Assembly (NCBI RefSeq): GCF_038561935.1
Contig: NZ_CP102770.1
Location: 5,704,001-5,768,000 of the forward strand
Direction of reading: 5' to 3'
Source of the DNA: Myxococcus stipitatus
Lineage (GTDB): Bacteria; Myxococcota; Myxococcia; Myxococcales; Myxococcaceae
Length of the DNA stretch: 64,000 nucleotides
The translations under genes were made by a program, and so were the position numbers. The first letter of the stretch is position 1, and every line of letters begins with the position of its first letter. Below are positions 44,748 to 52,244 of the stretch, piece after piece. The notes under the pieces are model-generated. The model searched no databases. It worked only from the letters and a program-made list of their open reading frames with translations, and was not told where the DNA came from.

Positions 44748-45448
44748 GGTCCCTCCTCCGGGGTGTCCCCTGGAGGGTGCTTGCCGCCTGCCTGGGCGGA
44801 TGGGGCTGTCCTCGCGCCACGCCTCCCGAGGCACCCAAGGCCACCGCGCAACGGGCCAGGCCCCCCATGACAGAACCCGATGGGGTGCCCTTGGCTCGAC
44901 TGAAGGTGACGCAAGGGACGCTGGACACGGAGCCCGACGGCTGGCTCGGAGTGCGGACCACACGCATGAGGGCGGTCGTTCCTGGGTTGGAGGCGTCTCG
45001 AGCGACGCTTCGCTTCAAGCTGGCAGGTCCCTCCACCGAGCAGCGGCCCTTGGGGTCCGGCGAGCTGCGACAGCAGGTCGGCCTCAAGCTGCGGGCCCTG
45101 GACGGCTGCAACGTGTTGTATGTGATGTGGCGAATCGCGCCCAAGCCAGGCGTCGTCGTCAACTACAAGCGAAACCCAGACATGCATCACAGCCATGACT
45201 GTGGAAACGCGGGCTACACCACCGTCCGCCCTTCCCCGCGGCTGAAAGCGAATACACCCGCCCCCGAGCTCGAAACCGAGCACACCCTGCGAGTGCACCT
45301 GGAAGCCGGAACGCTGCGTGTCTGGGCGGATGACACCCTGGCCTGGGAAGGGACGCTCCCCGCGGAGGCGCTCGAGCTCGACGGCCCCGTGGGGCTGCGT
45401 TCGGACAACGTGCAGCTGTCCTTGCGGCTCTCCGTGCCCGCTAGTTGA
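44744..45448 (+). CDS. Lipoprotein-like protein with ConA-like (DUF1080/LamG-type) domain
   Basis: 234 residues from a GTG overlapping the previous stop. A short hydrophobic lead ends near the Cys of GGWGC; the lipobox is weak. The remainder is a beta-sandwich pattern (GWLGVRTTRMRAVVPG, ATLRFKLAGPS, CNVLYVMWRIAPKPGVVVNYK, LRVHLEAGTLRVWADDTLAWEG) of the type seen in 3-keto-disaccharide hydrolases and LamG/ConA-like carbohydrate-binding modules. As the last gene of the cassette it could bind or trim the exported polymer. Its stop overlaps the convergent gene by eight bases. Confidence 0.6.
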   Translation: MRSLLRGVPWRVLAACLGGWGCPRATPPEAPKATAQRARPPMTEPDGVPLARLKVTQGTLDTEPDGWLGVRTTRMRAVVPGLEASRATLRFKLAGPSTEQRPLGSGELRQQVGLKLRALDGCNVLYVMWRIAPKPGVVVNYKRNPDMHHSHDCGNAGYTTVRPSPRLKANTPAPELETEHTLRVHLEAGTLRVWADDTLAWEGTLPAEALELDGPVGLRSDNVQLSLRLSVPAS

Positions 45449-46586
45449 TGGGGTACGCGTGGACGAAGAGGAAGACGAGCATGCCTTGGAAGAGCGCCAT
45501 GCCCAGCACCACGGGGCCTCGCAACGCGGGGTGCCGGCTGAGCCAGGCGCCCAGGGGCAGGAACGCCGGCCAGACGGACGCGCTGTAGCGCCCGAGCCCC
45601 ACCACGCCCACGCTCCACAACACGAGCATCAACGGAATGGCGAAGGCCGCCAGCGTCCACCAGCGGCGATGCCTCGCCAGCAGCAGCGCGCCCAGGCCAG
45701 GGATGAAGGACGTCACCACGTAGAGGCTCACCTCCGGCCCCCACTTGCCCTTCCACCAGCTCCACAGTCCATCCCAGGCCCCCGCCCAGCCACTCCCTCT
45801 CACCTTCCACCAGACCTGCGGATCTCCGAACTGCCGCCACAGGAAGGCGAAGTAGAGCGAGGTCATCACGACGGGCAGCACCAGCGCGAGCAGGTCCCGA
45901 TGGAACCACGCCCTCAGCCCGCCCCCGCGCGAGCGAAGCTGCTGGAAGAGCAGGCCCAGCCCCGCCACCAGTGACAGGTGGCGTGCCAGCCCTCCCAATC
46001 CCAAGGCCAGCGCCGCCCACCAGGGATGGCCTCTCAGACTCAGGGACACGGCGAGCGCCGTGAAGAACACCATCCAGGACTCGGGGTAGCCGGCCGACTG
46101 GAAGTACACGAAGGGATAGGCCGTGAAGAGCAGGAGCGAGACACGCGCCACCTCCTCCCCTTCCAGTGTCCGGAACAGCCGATACAGCACGATGAGCGAC
46201 AGCAGCCCGCCCACGTTCGCCACGAGCACCAGGGACACCGGGATGCCCACGCCCGTGACCTGGCTCAAGAGCTTCGCCGTCAGCGGCAGGAACGGAAAGA
46301 AGTTGGTGGCCTCGGGGCGCGTGTAGCCCTGCCGCGCAATCTCGGCGTACCAGCCGCAGTCCCACCGGCAGAACGCATCCAGCCCCGCGAGCCCCTCCTG
46401 GTTGAACGGCGCGCGGTGCAGCCGAGGGTCGAACCGCAGCGAGACCCGCGCGAGCAGGAACAGCGCCAGCCGGCTGAAGAAGAAGAGCCCCACCGGAAAG
46501 GAGAGCTCCGCGGCGAGGGCCCGCAGGCGCGACTTCCAGGTGGTGGAGGGCCGAGTCTCTTCCGAGACCAGGACTTCGGTGGACAT
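45441..46586 (-). CDS. Polytopic mannosyltransferase-like protein (PIG-V/GT76-like)
   Basis: 381 residues with about eight to nine membrane segments. The catalytic region RWDCGWYAEIARQGYTRPEATNF is typical of PIG-V-like polyprenyl-phosphate-dependent glycosyltransferases, with the Asp in the first periplasmic loop. LFFFSRLALFLLARVSL opens the first membrane helix. ATG 46586 chosen over a GTG/ATG eight residues earlier. Likely glycosylates proteins or lipids at the outer leaflet of the inner membrane; acceptor unknown. Convergent with the polysaccharide cassette. Confidence 0.85.
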   Translation of the reverse strand: MSTEVLVSEETRPSTTWKSRLRALAAELSFPVGLFFFSRLALFLLARVSLRFDPRLHRAPFNQEGLAGLDAFCRWDCGWYAEIARQGYTRPEATNFFPFLPLTAKLLSQVTGVGIPVSLVLVANVGGLLSLIVLYRLFRTLEGEEVARVSLLLFTAYPFVYFQSAGYPESWMVFFTALAVSLSLRGHPWWAALALGLGGLARHLSLVAGLGLLFQQLRSRGGGLRAWFHRDLLALVLPVVMTSLYFAFLWRQFGDPQVWWKVRGSGWAGAWDGLWSWWKGKWGPEVSLYVVTSFIPGLGALLLARHRRWWTLAAFAIPLMLVLWSVGVVGLGRYSASVWPAFLPLGAWLSRHPALRGPVVLGMALFQGMLVFLFVHAYPIN

Positions 46587-46671
46587 GTGGCGGTCGGCCC
46601 CACGGTTCAAGAGGGGCCACCACCCTATCCCACCGACGGCCCTCGCGCAGCGACTGGCTCGAGGAGGGCGC

Positions 46672-47247
46672 CTACAGCACCGTCCGCACCGTGCGGTCCC
46701 CCGCGATGTACTGGTTCAGCGTGTACCCGAAGTCCGACGTCCCGCCCCGGCGCAGCAGCGAGTAGACCATCCAGCCCAGGGGGAGCACGTCGCTGCCTTC
46801 GCCCGCGCTGAAGGACTCCTCGTGCGAGACGATCCGGAGGTCCGCGTCGAGCACGAACTTGTGCACCGCCTGGAAGGAGACGGTGTCTCCCATCCACTTC
46901 TGCCAAGGCCTCCACGCCAGGAAGCGCTTGAAGACCAATGCACACGCCACATCGGCCAACACCACGCGGAGGCCGTCCGGGCGGGCCGACTCCGCGATGT
47001 CGATGAAGCTGAGCTGACAACCGGAGAAGAAGGTGCGATGGACATACACCAGTCGCCTGACATTCTCGAGGCCTTGGACAGTCACCCACGGACCTTGAAA
47101 CGTGGCGTCTGGATGATAGTGCTCCGTCACCGTGGCGCGCGGCGGGTGTTCCTCAACCCCATACAGCTTGGGCAACATGCTGCGGATCAGCTCCGAGGCA
47201 CTGCGAGAGTCCGCGAGCGGCAGCGTGGAATGCGCGACATCCCTCAT
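46672..47247 (-). CDS. SnoaL/NTF2-like protein
   Basis: 191 residues with GGAGGT seven bases before the ATG. A cone-shaped NTF2 fold is suggested by YHPDATFQGPWVTVQGLENVRRLVYVHRTFF, then strands CQLSFIDIAES, LRVVLADVACALVFK and VSFQAVHKFVLDADLRIVSHEE. Members with this layout in proteobacteria are mostly uncharacterised; some are steroid isomerase-like or ligand-binding. No enzyme partner is next to it. Its 290-base upstream gap holds one terminator hairpin and no gene. Confidence 0.75.
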   Translation of the reverse strand: MRDVAHSTLPLADSRSASELIRSMLPKLYGVEEHPPRATVTEHYHPDATFQGPWVTVQGLENVRRLVYVHRTFFSGCQLSFIDIAESARPDGLRVVLADVACALVFKRFLAWRPWQKWMGDTVSFQAVHKFVLDADLRIVSHEESFSAGEGSDVLPLGWMVYSLLRRGGTSDFGYTLNQYIAGDRTVRTVL

Positions 47248-47483
47248 GTGGACGACCTCCAGCTAGGGTGATGAAGTTGCGTCGAGGTCAGGCGCCCCCC
47301 CTCGCACTCGAGACAATCGCGAGGAATGCACGAGCAGGGGCTCGGCCCTTGGGAATGGCACACACTCGATGGCGGGATGGTGTCCGTTCGAGCGGGGGGC
47401 CGTAATCGCCTGTCAGTCGCGGGGGCCTGTCCATTGTCGGACGGAGACTTGTCCGCGGATGGCACACATCCACCCAGGACAGC

Positions 47484-47514
47484 GGAGCCCCGGCGCTGGA
47501 AGGACCGGGGCTCC
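47484..47514 (-). terminator. Terminator after the CarboxypepD_reg lipoprotein gene
   Basis: GGAGCCCCGG (47484-47493) and CCGGGGCTCC (47505-47514) form a perfect 10-base stem, 24 bases past the stop at 47538. No long T tract on the minus strand. It lies in the 290-base space that also serves as the promoter region of the SnoaL-like gene. Confidence 0.65.
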
Positions 47515-47537
47515 TTCACCTCAATCGTGGATCAACC

Positions 47538-48794
47538 TCACGGCAGCGGCGGCAACGTCAGCACGCCATTGCACTGGCTGGGGCTCGCCGGGACACCCGT
47601 TCCGCCCCACGGCGCGCCCGTATTCACCGTCACGCTGGTGCCCGGAGGGGGCGGGCACCCCATGCCCGCGGCCTGCCGGACGGTGAGGTTGGTGTTGAAG
47701 GGCAGGTTGTAGAGGATGTCCGTGCCCGCACCCACGCAGATGTTGCGCGTCTGGGAGCCGCCGGACGGGATGGGAATCTCCAGCTCCAGGCAGATGGGGA
47801 GCACCGTGCCGGGCGGCAGCGCGGCGGCGTTCACGTCGATGCGCAGACACGCGGGGTTGGTCTTCTCGATGTCGGCGTTGATGAAGCCAATCTCGTTGGT
47901 GTTGCCCCGGAAGCCGCTGGTGGAGATTCGGTTGCAGTCATCCACGTTGCACGTCACCGTCGCGCGGCTGGAGCACTGGTTCTGGTTCGCCGAGCGCGTC
48001 GCGTTGGACGGCTGCTGCGCCCACTGGTTGCTGCCCACCGGCATGGACCACAGCGCGATGTTCGTCGGCGCCGTGCCAGCCATGTCCCGCGTGAGCGGAA
48101 TGAAGACCTGCGCCGTCGCGCCCGCGCGCAGCTTGAGCAGCGTTCCCCTGGAGTCACGCACCTCCGTGTAGATGGCCCCTCGCGTCTCCAGGAAGACCTG
48201 CTGGCCCGTCAGGTTCACCGCGCCGTCCGAGCCGGGCATCGCCAGGAAGCCCGTGTCGATGAAGCGCACCCCCACCGTGAACGGAGGCACGGGCTGGTCA
48301 TTCGCCGAGGCGCCCTGGAGCGACGACAGGTTGAGCGTGATGGACGCACCACTGCGAGGGTCCGTCACCGTCGCCGTGCCCCCCGTGAAGGTCTGCCGGT
48401 GGAGCGGGTGGAGCACGAAGGTCGCGCCCAACACGTTGCGCGTGACGGCGCCCACGTGGGGCATGTACCCCGGCGCGGTGATGGTCAGCGCGGCCCCTAC
48501 CGGCGCCGGCGCCGCGACCGAGAACGAGCCGTCCGAGGCCGTCACCGTGCGCGCGCCCCGCAGGTCCACCTGGGCGCCCGGGATGGGAACGCCCACGGCG
48601 GTGACCACCGCGCCACAGACCGTCATCCCGCTCGTGGAGGGGACACAGGGGCCCAGCGACGTCGACATCTCCGCGGAGGGTTGAGGCTCGACGCTCGCGT
48701 CAGGCACGCCACAGCCGGCTCCCATCATCGCGGCGCCACCGAGCAGACCGCACAACCACAGCCATTGCCTTCCAGCAATCCTTGACAGACGCAT
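47538..48794 (-). CDS. Lipoprotein with carboxypeptidase-regulatory-like beta domain
   Basis: 418 residues from ATG 48794 with GGGGG upstream. Lipoprotein signal MRLSRIAGRQWLWL to GAAMMGAGC. Residues 50-130 are a CarboxypepD_reg-like domain (CGAVVTAVGVPIPGAQVDL, TVTASDGSFSVAAPAPVGAALT). The remainder is beta-rich with an even number of cysteines (NQCSSRATVTCNVDDC, ACLRIDV, ICLELEI, NICVGAG) and no catalytic motif. Probably an outer-membrane-anchored surface protein; function unknown. Upstream DNA has a cluster of GTGTGA half-sites. Confidence 0.8.
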   Translation of the reverse strand: MRLSRIAGRQWLWLCGLLGGAAMMGAGCGVPDASVEPQPSAEMSTSLGPCVPSTSGMTVCGAVVTAVGVPIPGAQVDLRGARTVTASDGSFSVAAPAPVGAALTITAPGYMPHVGAVTRNVLGATFVLHPLHRQTFTGGTATVTDPRSGASITLNLSSLQGASANDQPVPPFTVGVRFIDTGFLAMPGSDGAVNLTGQQVFLETRGAIYTEVRDSRGTLLKLRAGATAQVFIPLTRDMAGTAPTNIALWSMPVGSNQWAQQPSNATRSANQNQCSSRATVTCNVDDCNRISTSGFRGNTNEIGFINADIEKTNPACLRIDVNAAALPPGTVLPICLELEIPIPSGGSQTRNICVGAGTDILYNLPFNTNLTVRQAAGMGCPPPPGTSVTVNTGAPWGGTGVPASPSQCNGVLTLPPLP

Positions 48795-48884
48795 CACATA
48801 CCCCCGGGTTCGAGAAGAGCGGCACCGAATCAACGCCACCCACACCGATAGTACGTGAACCCTCTGACGCCTTCAGCGCCATGC

Positions 48885-48981
48885 GTGTGATTTCATTCCC
48901 AGCATCAATATCTGCTCAATCACACCTCGTCCGGGTCGAGCCAAGACAACCCAGACTCATTGTGTGACATGAAAAGTCACA
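48885..48981. promoter_or_regulatory. Cluster of GTGTGA inverted half-sites upstream of the lipoprotein gene
   Basis: GTGTGATT at 48885-48892 and AATCACAC at 48918-48925 form one inverted pair; TGTGAC at 48963-48968 and GTCACA at 48976-48981 form another. All lie in a comparatively A+T-rich 240-base gap upstream of the minus-strand lipoprotein gene, where its promoter should be. Four related half-sites suggest a regulator operator. Confidence 0.4.
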
Positions 48982-48993
48982 AGAGACAGAGGC

Positions 48994-49023
48994 GTGACAC
49001 CCCTTTGTAGCGTGGGGTGTCAC
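48994..49023 (-). terminator. Hairpin after the ankyrin gene
   Basis: GTGACACCCC (48994-49003) and GGGGTGTCAC (49014-49023) form a perfect 10-base stem with a 10-base loop, starting 12 bases past the ankyrin gene stop at 49036. No T tract. Confidence 0.55.
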
Positions 49024-49035
49024 ACGGCCCATTCC

Positions 49036-50340
49036 TCAGCGGGCCTTGGGCTTGCGGCTCGAAGCAGGCTTTGCGTCGGGCGACGCGCCCAGGAGCCTGG
49101 CGATGTGTGGCAGCTCGCGCTCCAGCGCCTCGTCGGCGGGTGTCTTGCCTTGGGCGTCCTTCCGGCTGGCATCGGCGCCGGCGCGAAGGAGGAGCTCGAT
49201 GACGGGCCCCCGGTCCGTGAAGCACGCCATTTGATGCAGCACCGTCCACCCCTTGCCCGCGTTGGGGTTGGCGCCCGCGTCCAGGAGCGCTTGCGCGGAC
49301 TGGGGCACCCGGGCATCGAAGAGCGGCGTCCGGCCGTTCTCGTCGAGCGCCTCGATGGCGGCGCCTCCCTTCACCAGCACGGGAACACACGCCACCGCGT
49401 CGTTCTCGATGGCGCGGTGCAGGGGCGTGGCCTTCTCGTCATCAACCGCCGTGGGAACCAGGCCGAGGGCCAGCAGCTCCTTCACCAGCGCCGCGTCATC
49501 CACCATGGCCGCCACATGCAAGAGGCCCTGCTTGCTGTCATTGCGGACGTCCAGGTTCGCCCCCAAGGCACGCAAGGCCAGCACCCGCCCGACGCGGCCG
49601 AATCCGCTGAACCCGGGGCCCAGGAAGGGAGCGGCATCCTCCCCCGCGGCCAGCAGGAGCGCGGCGTCCAGGTCCTTTCCCTTCTTCCCCTTGGGACGCG
49701 CCGCGGGCGTCTGCTTTCGCAGCCACGCGAGGAAGCCTTCGTCGGAGAAGGCCCCTTCCAGGCCACCGAAGCACTCGTCGTCATCGTCGGGGACGTCGAG
49801 GATTCGACGCTCGGGCGTGTCCCCCATCGAGTCGAGCAGGGATTGATATCCCTTCACGCCCTGCCGCACCGCCCGCCAGGCCTCGAGGCCTCTTCGTCCG
49901 CGCGCGAGGTCCGGCAGTTCGCGGAACCCCTCCGCCTCGTCCAGCGCGGCTTCCACCTCGTCGAGCTGGGCGTTGGAGGGAGCGCCGCGGACGGTGTCCT
50001 CGGCCCAGAGGCTCAGCGCCAGGGTTCGGGCCCGCTGGGCATCACTCAGCTTGCCGCCGGGCTTCGTGCCCTTCGTCCGCGCGAGGACCTGGTCGCGAAG
50101 CTTCCAGTGCTCCGCCTTCATCTCGCGCTCCCACCGAAGCGGGTCCGTGCGCCGGTAGGCATCCCAGGACCAGCTCAGGGAATGCAACGCCATGAGCCTC
50201 TCCGGCTCCACCTCCAGTACCTGTCGCAACAACGGAATCGCGTCGTCGAGCCGCGGGGGCGCGTCGTCGAGCAACGCGTCCACCTTCTTCATCAGCCGGG
50301 CGACATCCACTTTCTTCCGAGCATCCTGAGCATGCGCCAT
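49036..50340 (-). CDS. Ankyrin-repeat protein
   Basis: 434 residues, no signal. The first 200 residues are helical and unlike ankyrins (LMKKVDALLDDAPPRLDDAIPLLRQ opens a TPR-like pair). From about residue 230 to 420 there are five to six ankyrin repeats, e.g. NDSKQGLLHVAAMVDDAALVKELLALG, EKATPLHRAIENDAVACVPVLVKGGA, NGRTPLFDARVPQSAQALLDAGA and GWTVLHQMACFTDRGPVIELLLRAGA (each here split for length when quoted below 20 is not possible, so see TPLHRAIENDAV, TPLFDARV, TVLHQMAC). Likely a cytoplasmic protein-protein scaffold; partner unknown. It is 62 bases downstream of the metallo-beta-lactamase/Rieske gene. Confidence 0.85.
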   Translation of the reverse strand: MAHAQDARKKVDVARLMKKVDALLDDAPPRLDDAIPLLRQVLEVEPERLMALHSLSWSWDAYRRTDPLRWEREMKAEHWKLRDQVLARTKGTKPGGKLSDAQRARTLALSLWAEDTVRGAPSNAQLDEVEAALDEAEGFRELPDLARGRRGLEAWRAVRQGVKGYQSLLDSMGDTPERRILDVPDDDDECFGGLEGAFSDEGFLAWLRKQTPAARPKGKKGKDLDAALLLAAGEDAAPFLGPGFSGFGRVGRVLALRALGANLDVRNDSKQGLLHVAAMVDDAALVKELLALGLVPTAVDDEKATPLHRAIENDAVACVPVLVKGGAAIEALDENGRTPLFDARVPQSAQALLDAGANPNAGKGWTVLHQMACFTDRGPVIELLLRAGADASRKDAQGKTPADEALERELPHIARLLGASPDAKPASSRKPKAR

Positions 50341-50402
50341 GTCGCGGAGACCCTAGCGCGCGCCCCGCCCGACGTCCGCAACTCCGTGCGCACCGCCTCG
50401 CC

Positions 50403-52025
50403 TCAGAGTGAGAGCGGCTCCTGGACGGGATGCAGCGGAGCCTCGGGCTCGGATGCGGAGGGAGCCGAGGGCTGTGGCGCGGGCTCCGCGCAGAGCGTCG
50501 ACCCGTTCGTGGGGCACCGGCCCCCGTCCTCCAGGTCGAACCGCCAGCGATGCCGAGGGCACACGAGGTAGCGCCCCTCCTCCACCCACCCCTCCGACAG
50601 GTCCGCGCCCTGGTGAGGACAGAAGCGCTGGACGGTGAAGCGCCGTCCCCCCGCGTCCACCACCGTCCGCTCGCGCTGGGACTCCGTGGAGCGCACGCCC
50701 TCGCAGAAGGCACGGAGGTCTTCAATCTCCACGCCCAGGAAGCCGTGGAGGATGGGCTCATAGACGTCGGGGGACCGGCTCAGCCGCAGGCGGAAGGACA
50801 AGAGGAAGTCCTCCCACGTCAGCTTCCGGTCCAGCACCCGGACCAGGTCCACGGCGCTCACCTTCATCGCGTAGCGCGTGGACTCGTGGATGGAGGGCAC
50901 CTCGTCCACGCGGCGCGCCTGGAAGTCCACCCGCAGGAGCCGCCGCGGCAGCTCCGTCAGCTCCACGTACAGCGGCATCCCCACGCGCGCGTGCAGGTCC
51001 AGGTGGTCCAGCTTGCGCTGGAGCTCCACGCGGAGGCGCTCGTGAATCTCGTCGACCTCGGCGCGGAGCATGTTGCGACGCCGCTCGCGGAACAGGTGCG
51101 CCATGTCCGCCGCGTACGCTCGCAGGTAGGACTCGAAGCGCTCCTCCGTGAGCCGCTCACCGTCGAGCGAGACGTAGTCCAGCGTCCCCACGTCCAGCAC
51201 GTCGCCCGGCATCGACTCCAGCTTCTTCAAGTTCGCGGACGGGAGCCGCTGGTCCAGGAAGCGGAACAGCTGCGTCGCGTTCGGGAAGATGTTCACCTTC
51301 TCGAGATTGAGGTGGAACAGCGTCGGGTCCAGGAAGCACGCCGGCCCCGCCGACGCCAGGTAGGCCCTGGGACGCAGGGTCTCCAGCGCGCGAGAGACCG
51401 CCTCGAACTTGCTGTCGCGCTTCTTCAGCGAGATGGCCGCGTACGTCTCCTGTGGATACTCGTAACAGGTCGGATGCCAGATGGCGCCGGAGAACTGGGC
51501 CGTGAAGACGTCGACCGGGCCCTCCTCCTCGGCGATGCGCGCCAGCCGGTCATGCAGCTTGCAGTCGTTGAGGTTGAGGAAGCACTGGCCATCCCCGCGC
51601 ACCATCACCGCGGAGTCGCGATTGGTGCCCTGCTCCGAGACGAAGAGCTTGATGTAGCCGCCCTTGATGGGGACCTCGCGGCCGTCCTCACAGGCGATGA
51701 CGCGCTTGCAGCCGTACTTCGCGAAGACGTCCTGGAGCTCCGAGCGCAGGAAGCGCGGAATCACCACCGTGAAGTCCCGGCGCTGGAGCGTCGCGAGGAA
51801 CTCCGGGTCGAAGTGGTCCTTGTGCTCGTGGCTGACGTAGAGGAAGCGCTCGCGTCCCGGCGTCTCCAGCAGCGCGCGAACCCGCGGCGCCAGGTGGTGA
51901 TTGCGCGGCAGCTGCATCCACGCCGAGTCGAAGGCTCCTCGCTCGGACAACCACGGGTCCATGACAACGACGCTCGACGCCGTCTCCACGGCGAAGCCCG
52001 CATGGCCCAGGAAAGTGATTCGCAT
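50403..52025 (-). CDS. Metallo-beta-lactamase-fold protein with C-terminal Rieske [2Fe-2S] domain
   Basis: 540 residues, cytoplasmic. Residues 1-250 are a UlaG-like metallo-beta-lactamase fold: ITFLGHAGFAVE, VMDPWLSE and the metal site SHEHKDHFD (H66, H68, D70, H71). The middle 200 residues are helical and unassigned (AEVDEIHERLRVELQRKLDHL). Residues 455-505 are a Rieske domain with CPHQ (C469, H471) and CPRHRWRF (C489, H492), followed by an Ala/Pro tail. The same two domains, in opposite order, make up CMP-Neu5Ac hydroxylase of animals, a Rieske-dependent oxygenase; a related hydroxylase role is an inference. GGGGG precedes the ATG. Confidence 0.85.
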   Translation of the reverse strand: MRITFLGHAGFAVETASSVVVMDPWLSERGAFDSAWMQLPRNHHLAPRVRALLETPGRERFLYVSHEHKDHFDPEFLATLQRRDFTVVIPRFLRSELQDVFAKYGCKRVIACEDGREVPIKGGYIKLFVSEQGTNRDSAVMVRGDGQCFLNLNDCKLHDRLARIAEEEGPVDVFTAQFSGAIWHPTCYEYPQETYAAISLKKRDSKFEAVSRALETLRPRAYLASAGPACFLDPTLFHLNLEKVNIFPNATQLFRFLDQRLPSANLKKLESMPGDVLDVGTLDYVSLDGERLTEERFESYLRAYAADMAHLFRERRRNMLRAEVDEIHERLRVELQRKLDHLDLHARVGMPLYVELTELPRRLLRVDFQARRVDEVPSIHESTRYAMKVSAVDLVRVLDRKLTWEDFLLSFRLRLSRSPDVYEPILHGFLGVEIEDLRAFCEGVRSTESQRERTVVDAGGRRFTVQRFCPHQGADLSEGWVEEGRYLVCPRHRWRFDLEDGGRCPTNGSTLCAEPAPQPSAPSASEPEAPLHPVQEPLSL

Positions 52026-52244
52026 GTCCCCCGCCCTTCGCCCGAAGCAGGCGAGCGCCACGTCGCGCCCGCCCCCGCCCATGCCGCGTGCTCTCACACC
52101 GGCGCGAAGTAGGCTGGCCCGCGCCCGAGGCCCCGGCTACCTGCCTCCCAGTCGGGAGCACTCGTCCGCGCGACGACACGACGGGGCCCGGACGCACGAA
52201 GGGCGCGGAAGGTCATCCCCACCGCGCCCTCGGTGCCTGCGTGA

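Noticed and set aside
47370-47480. Sigma-54 promoter suggested by TGGCAC near 47350-47470
   Set aside because: The -12 element TTGCA at the right distance is missing.
48963-48981. CRP-type site TGTGA...TCACA
   Set aside because: Spacer is nine bases, not six, so it does not fit the CRP consensus; kept only as part of a half-site cluster.
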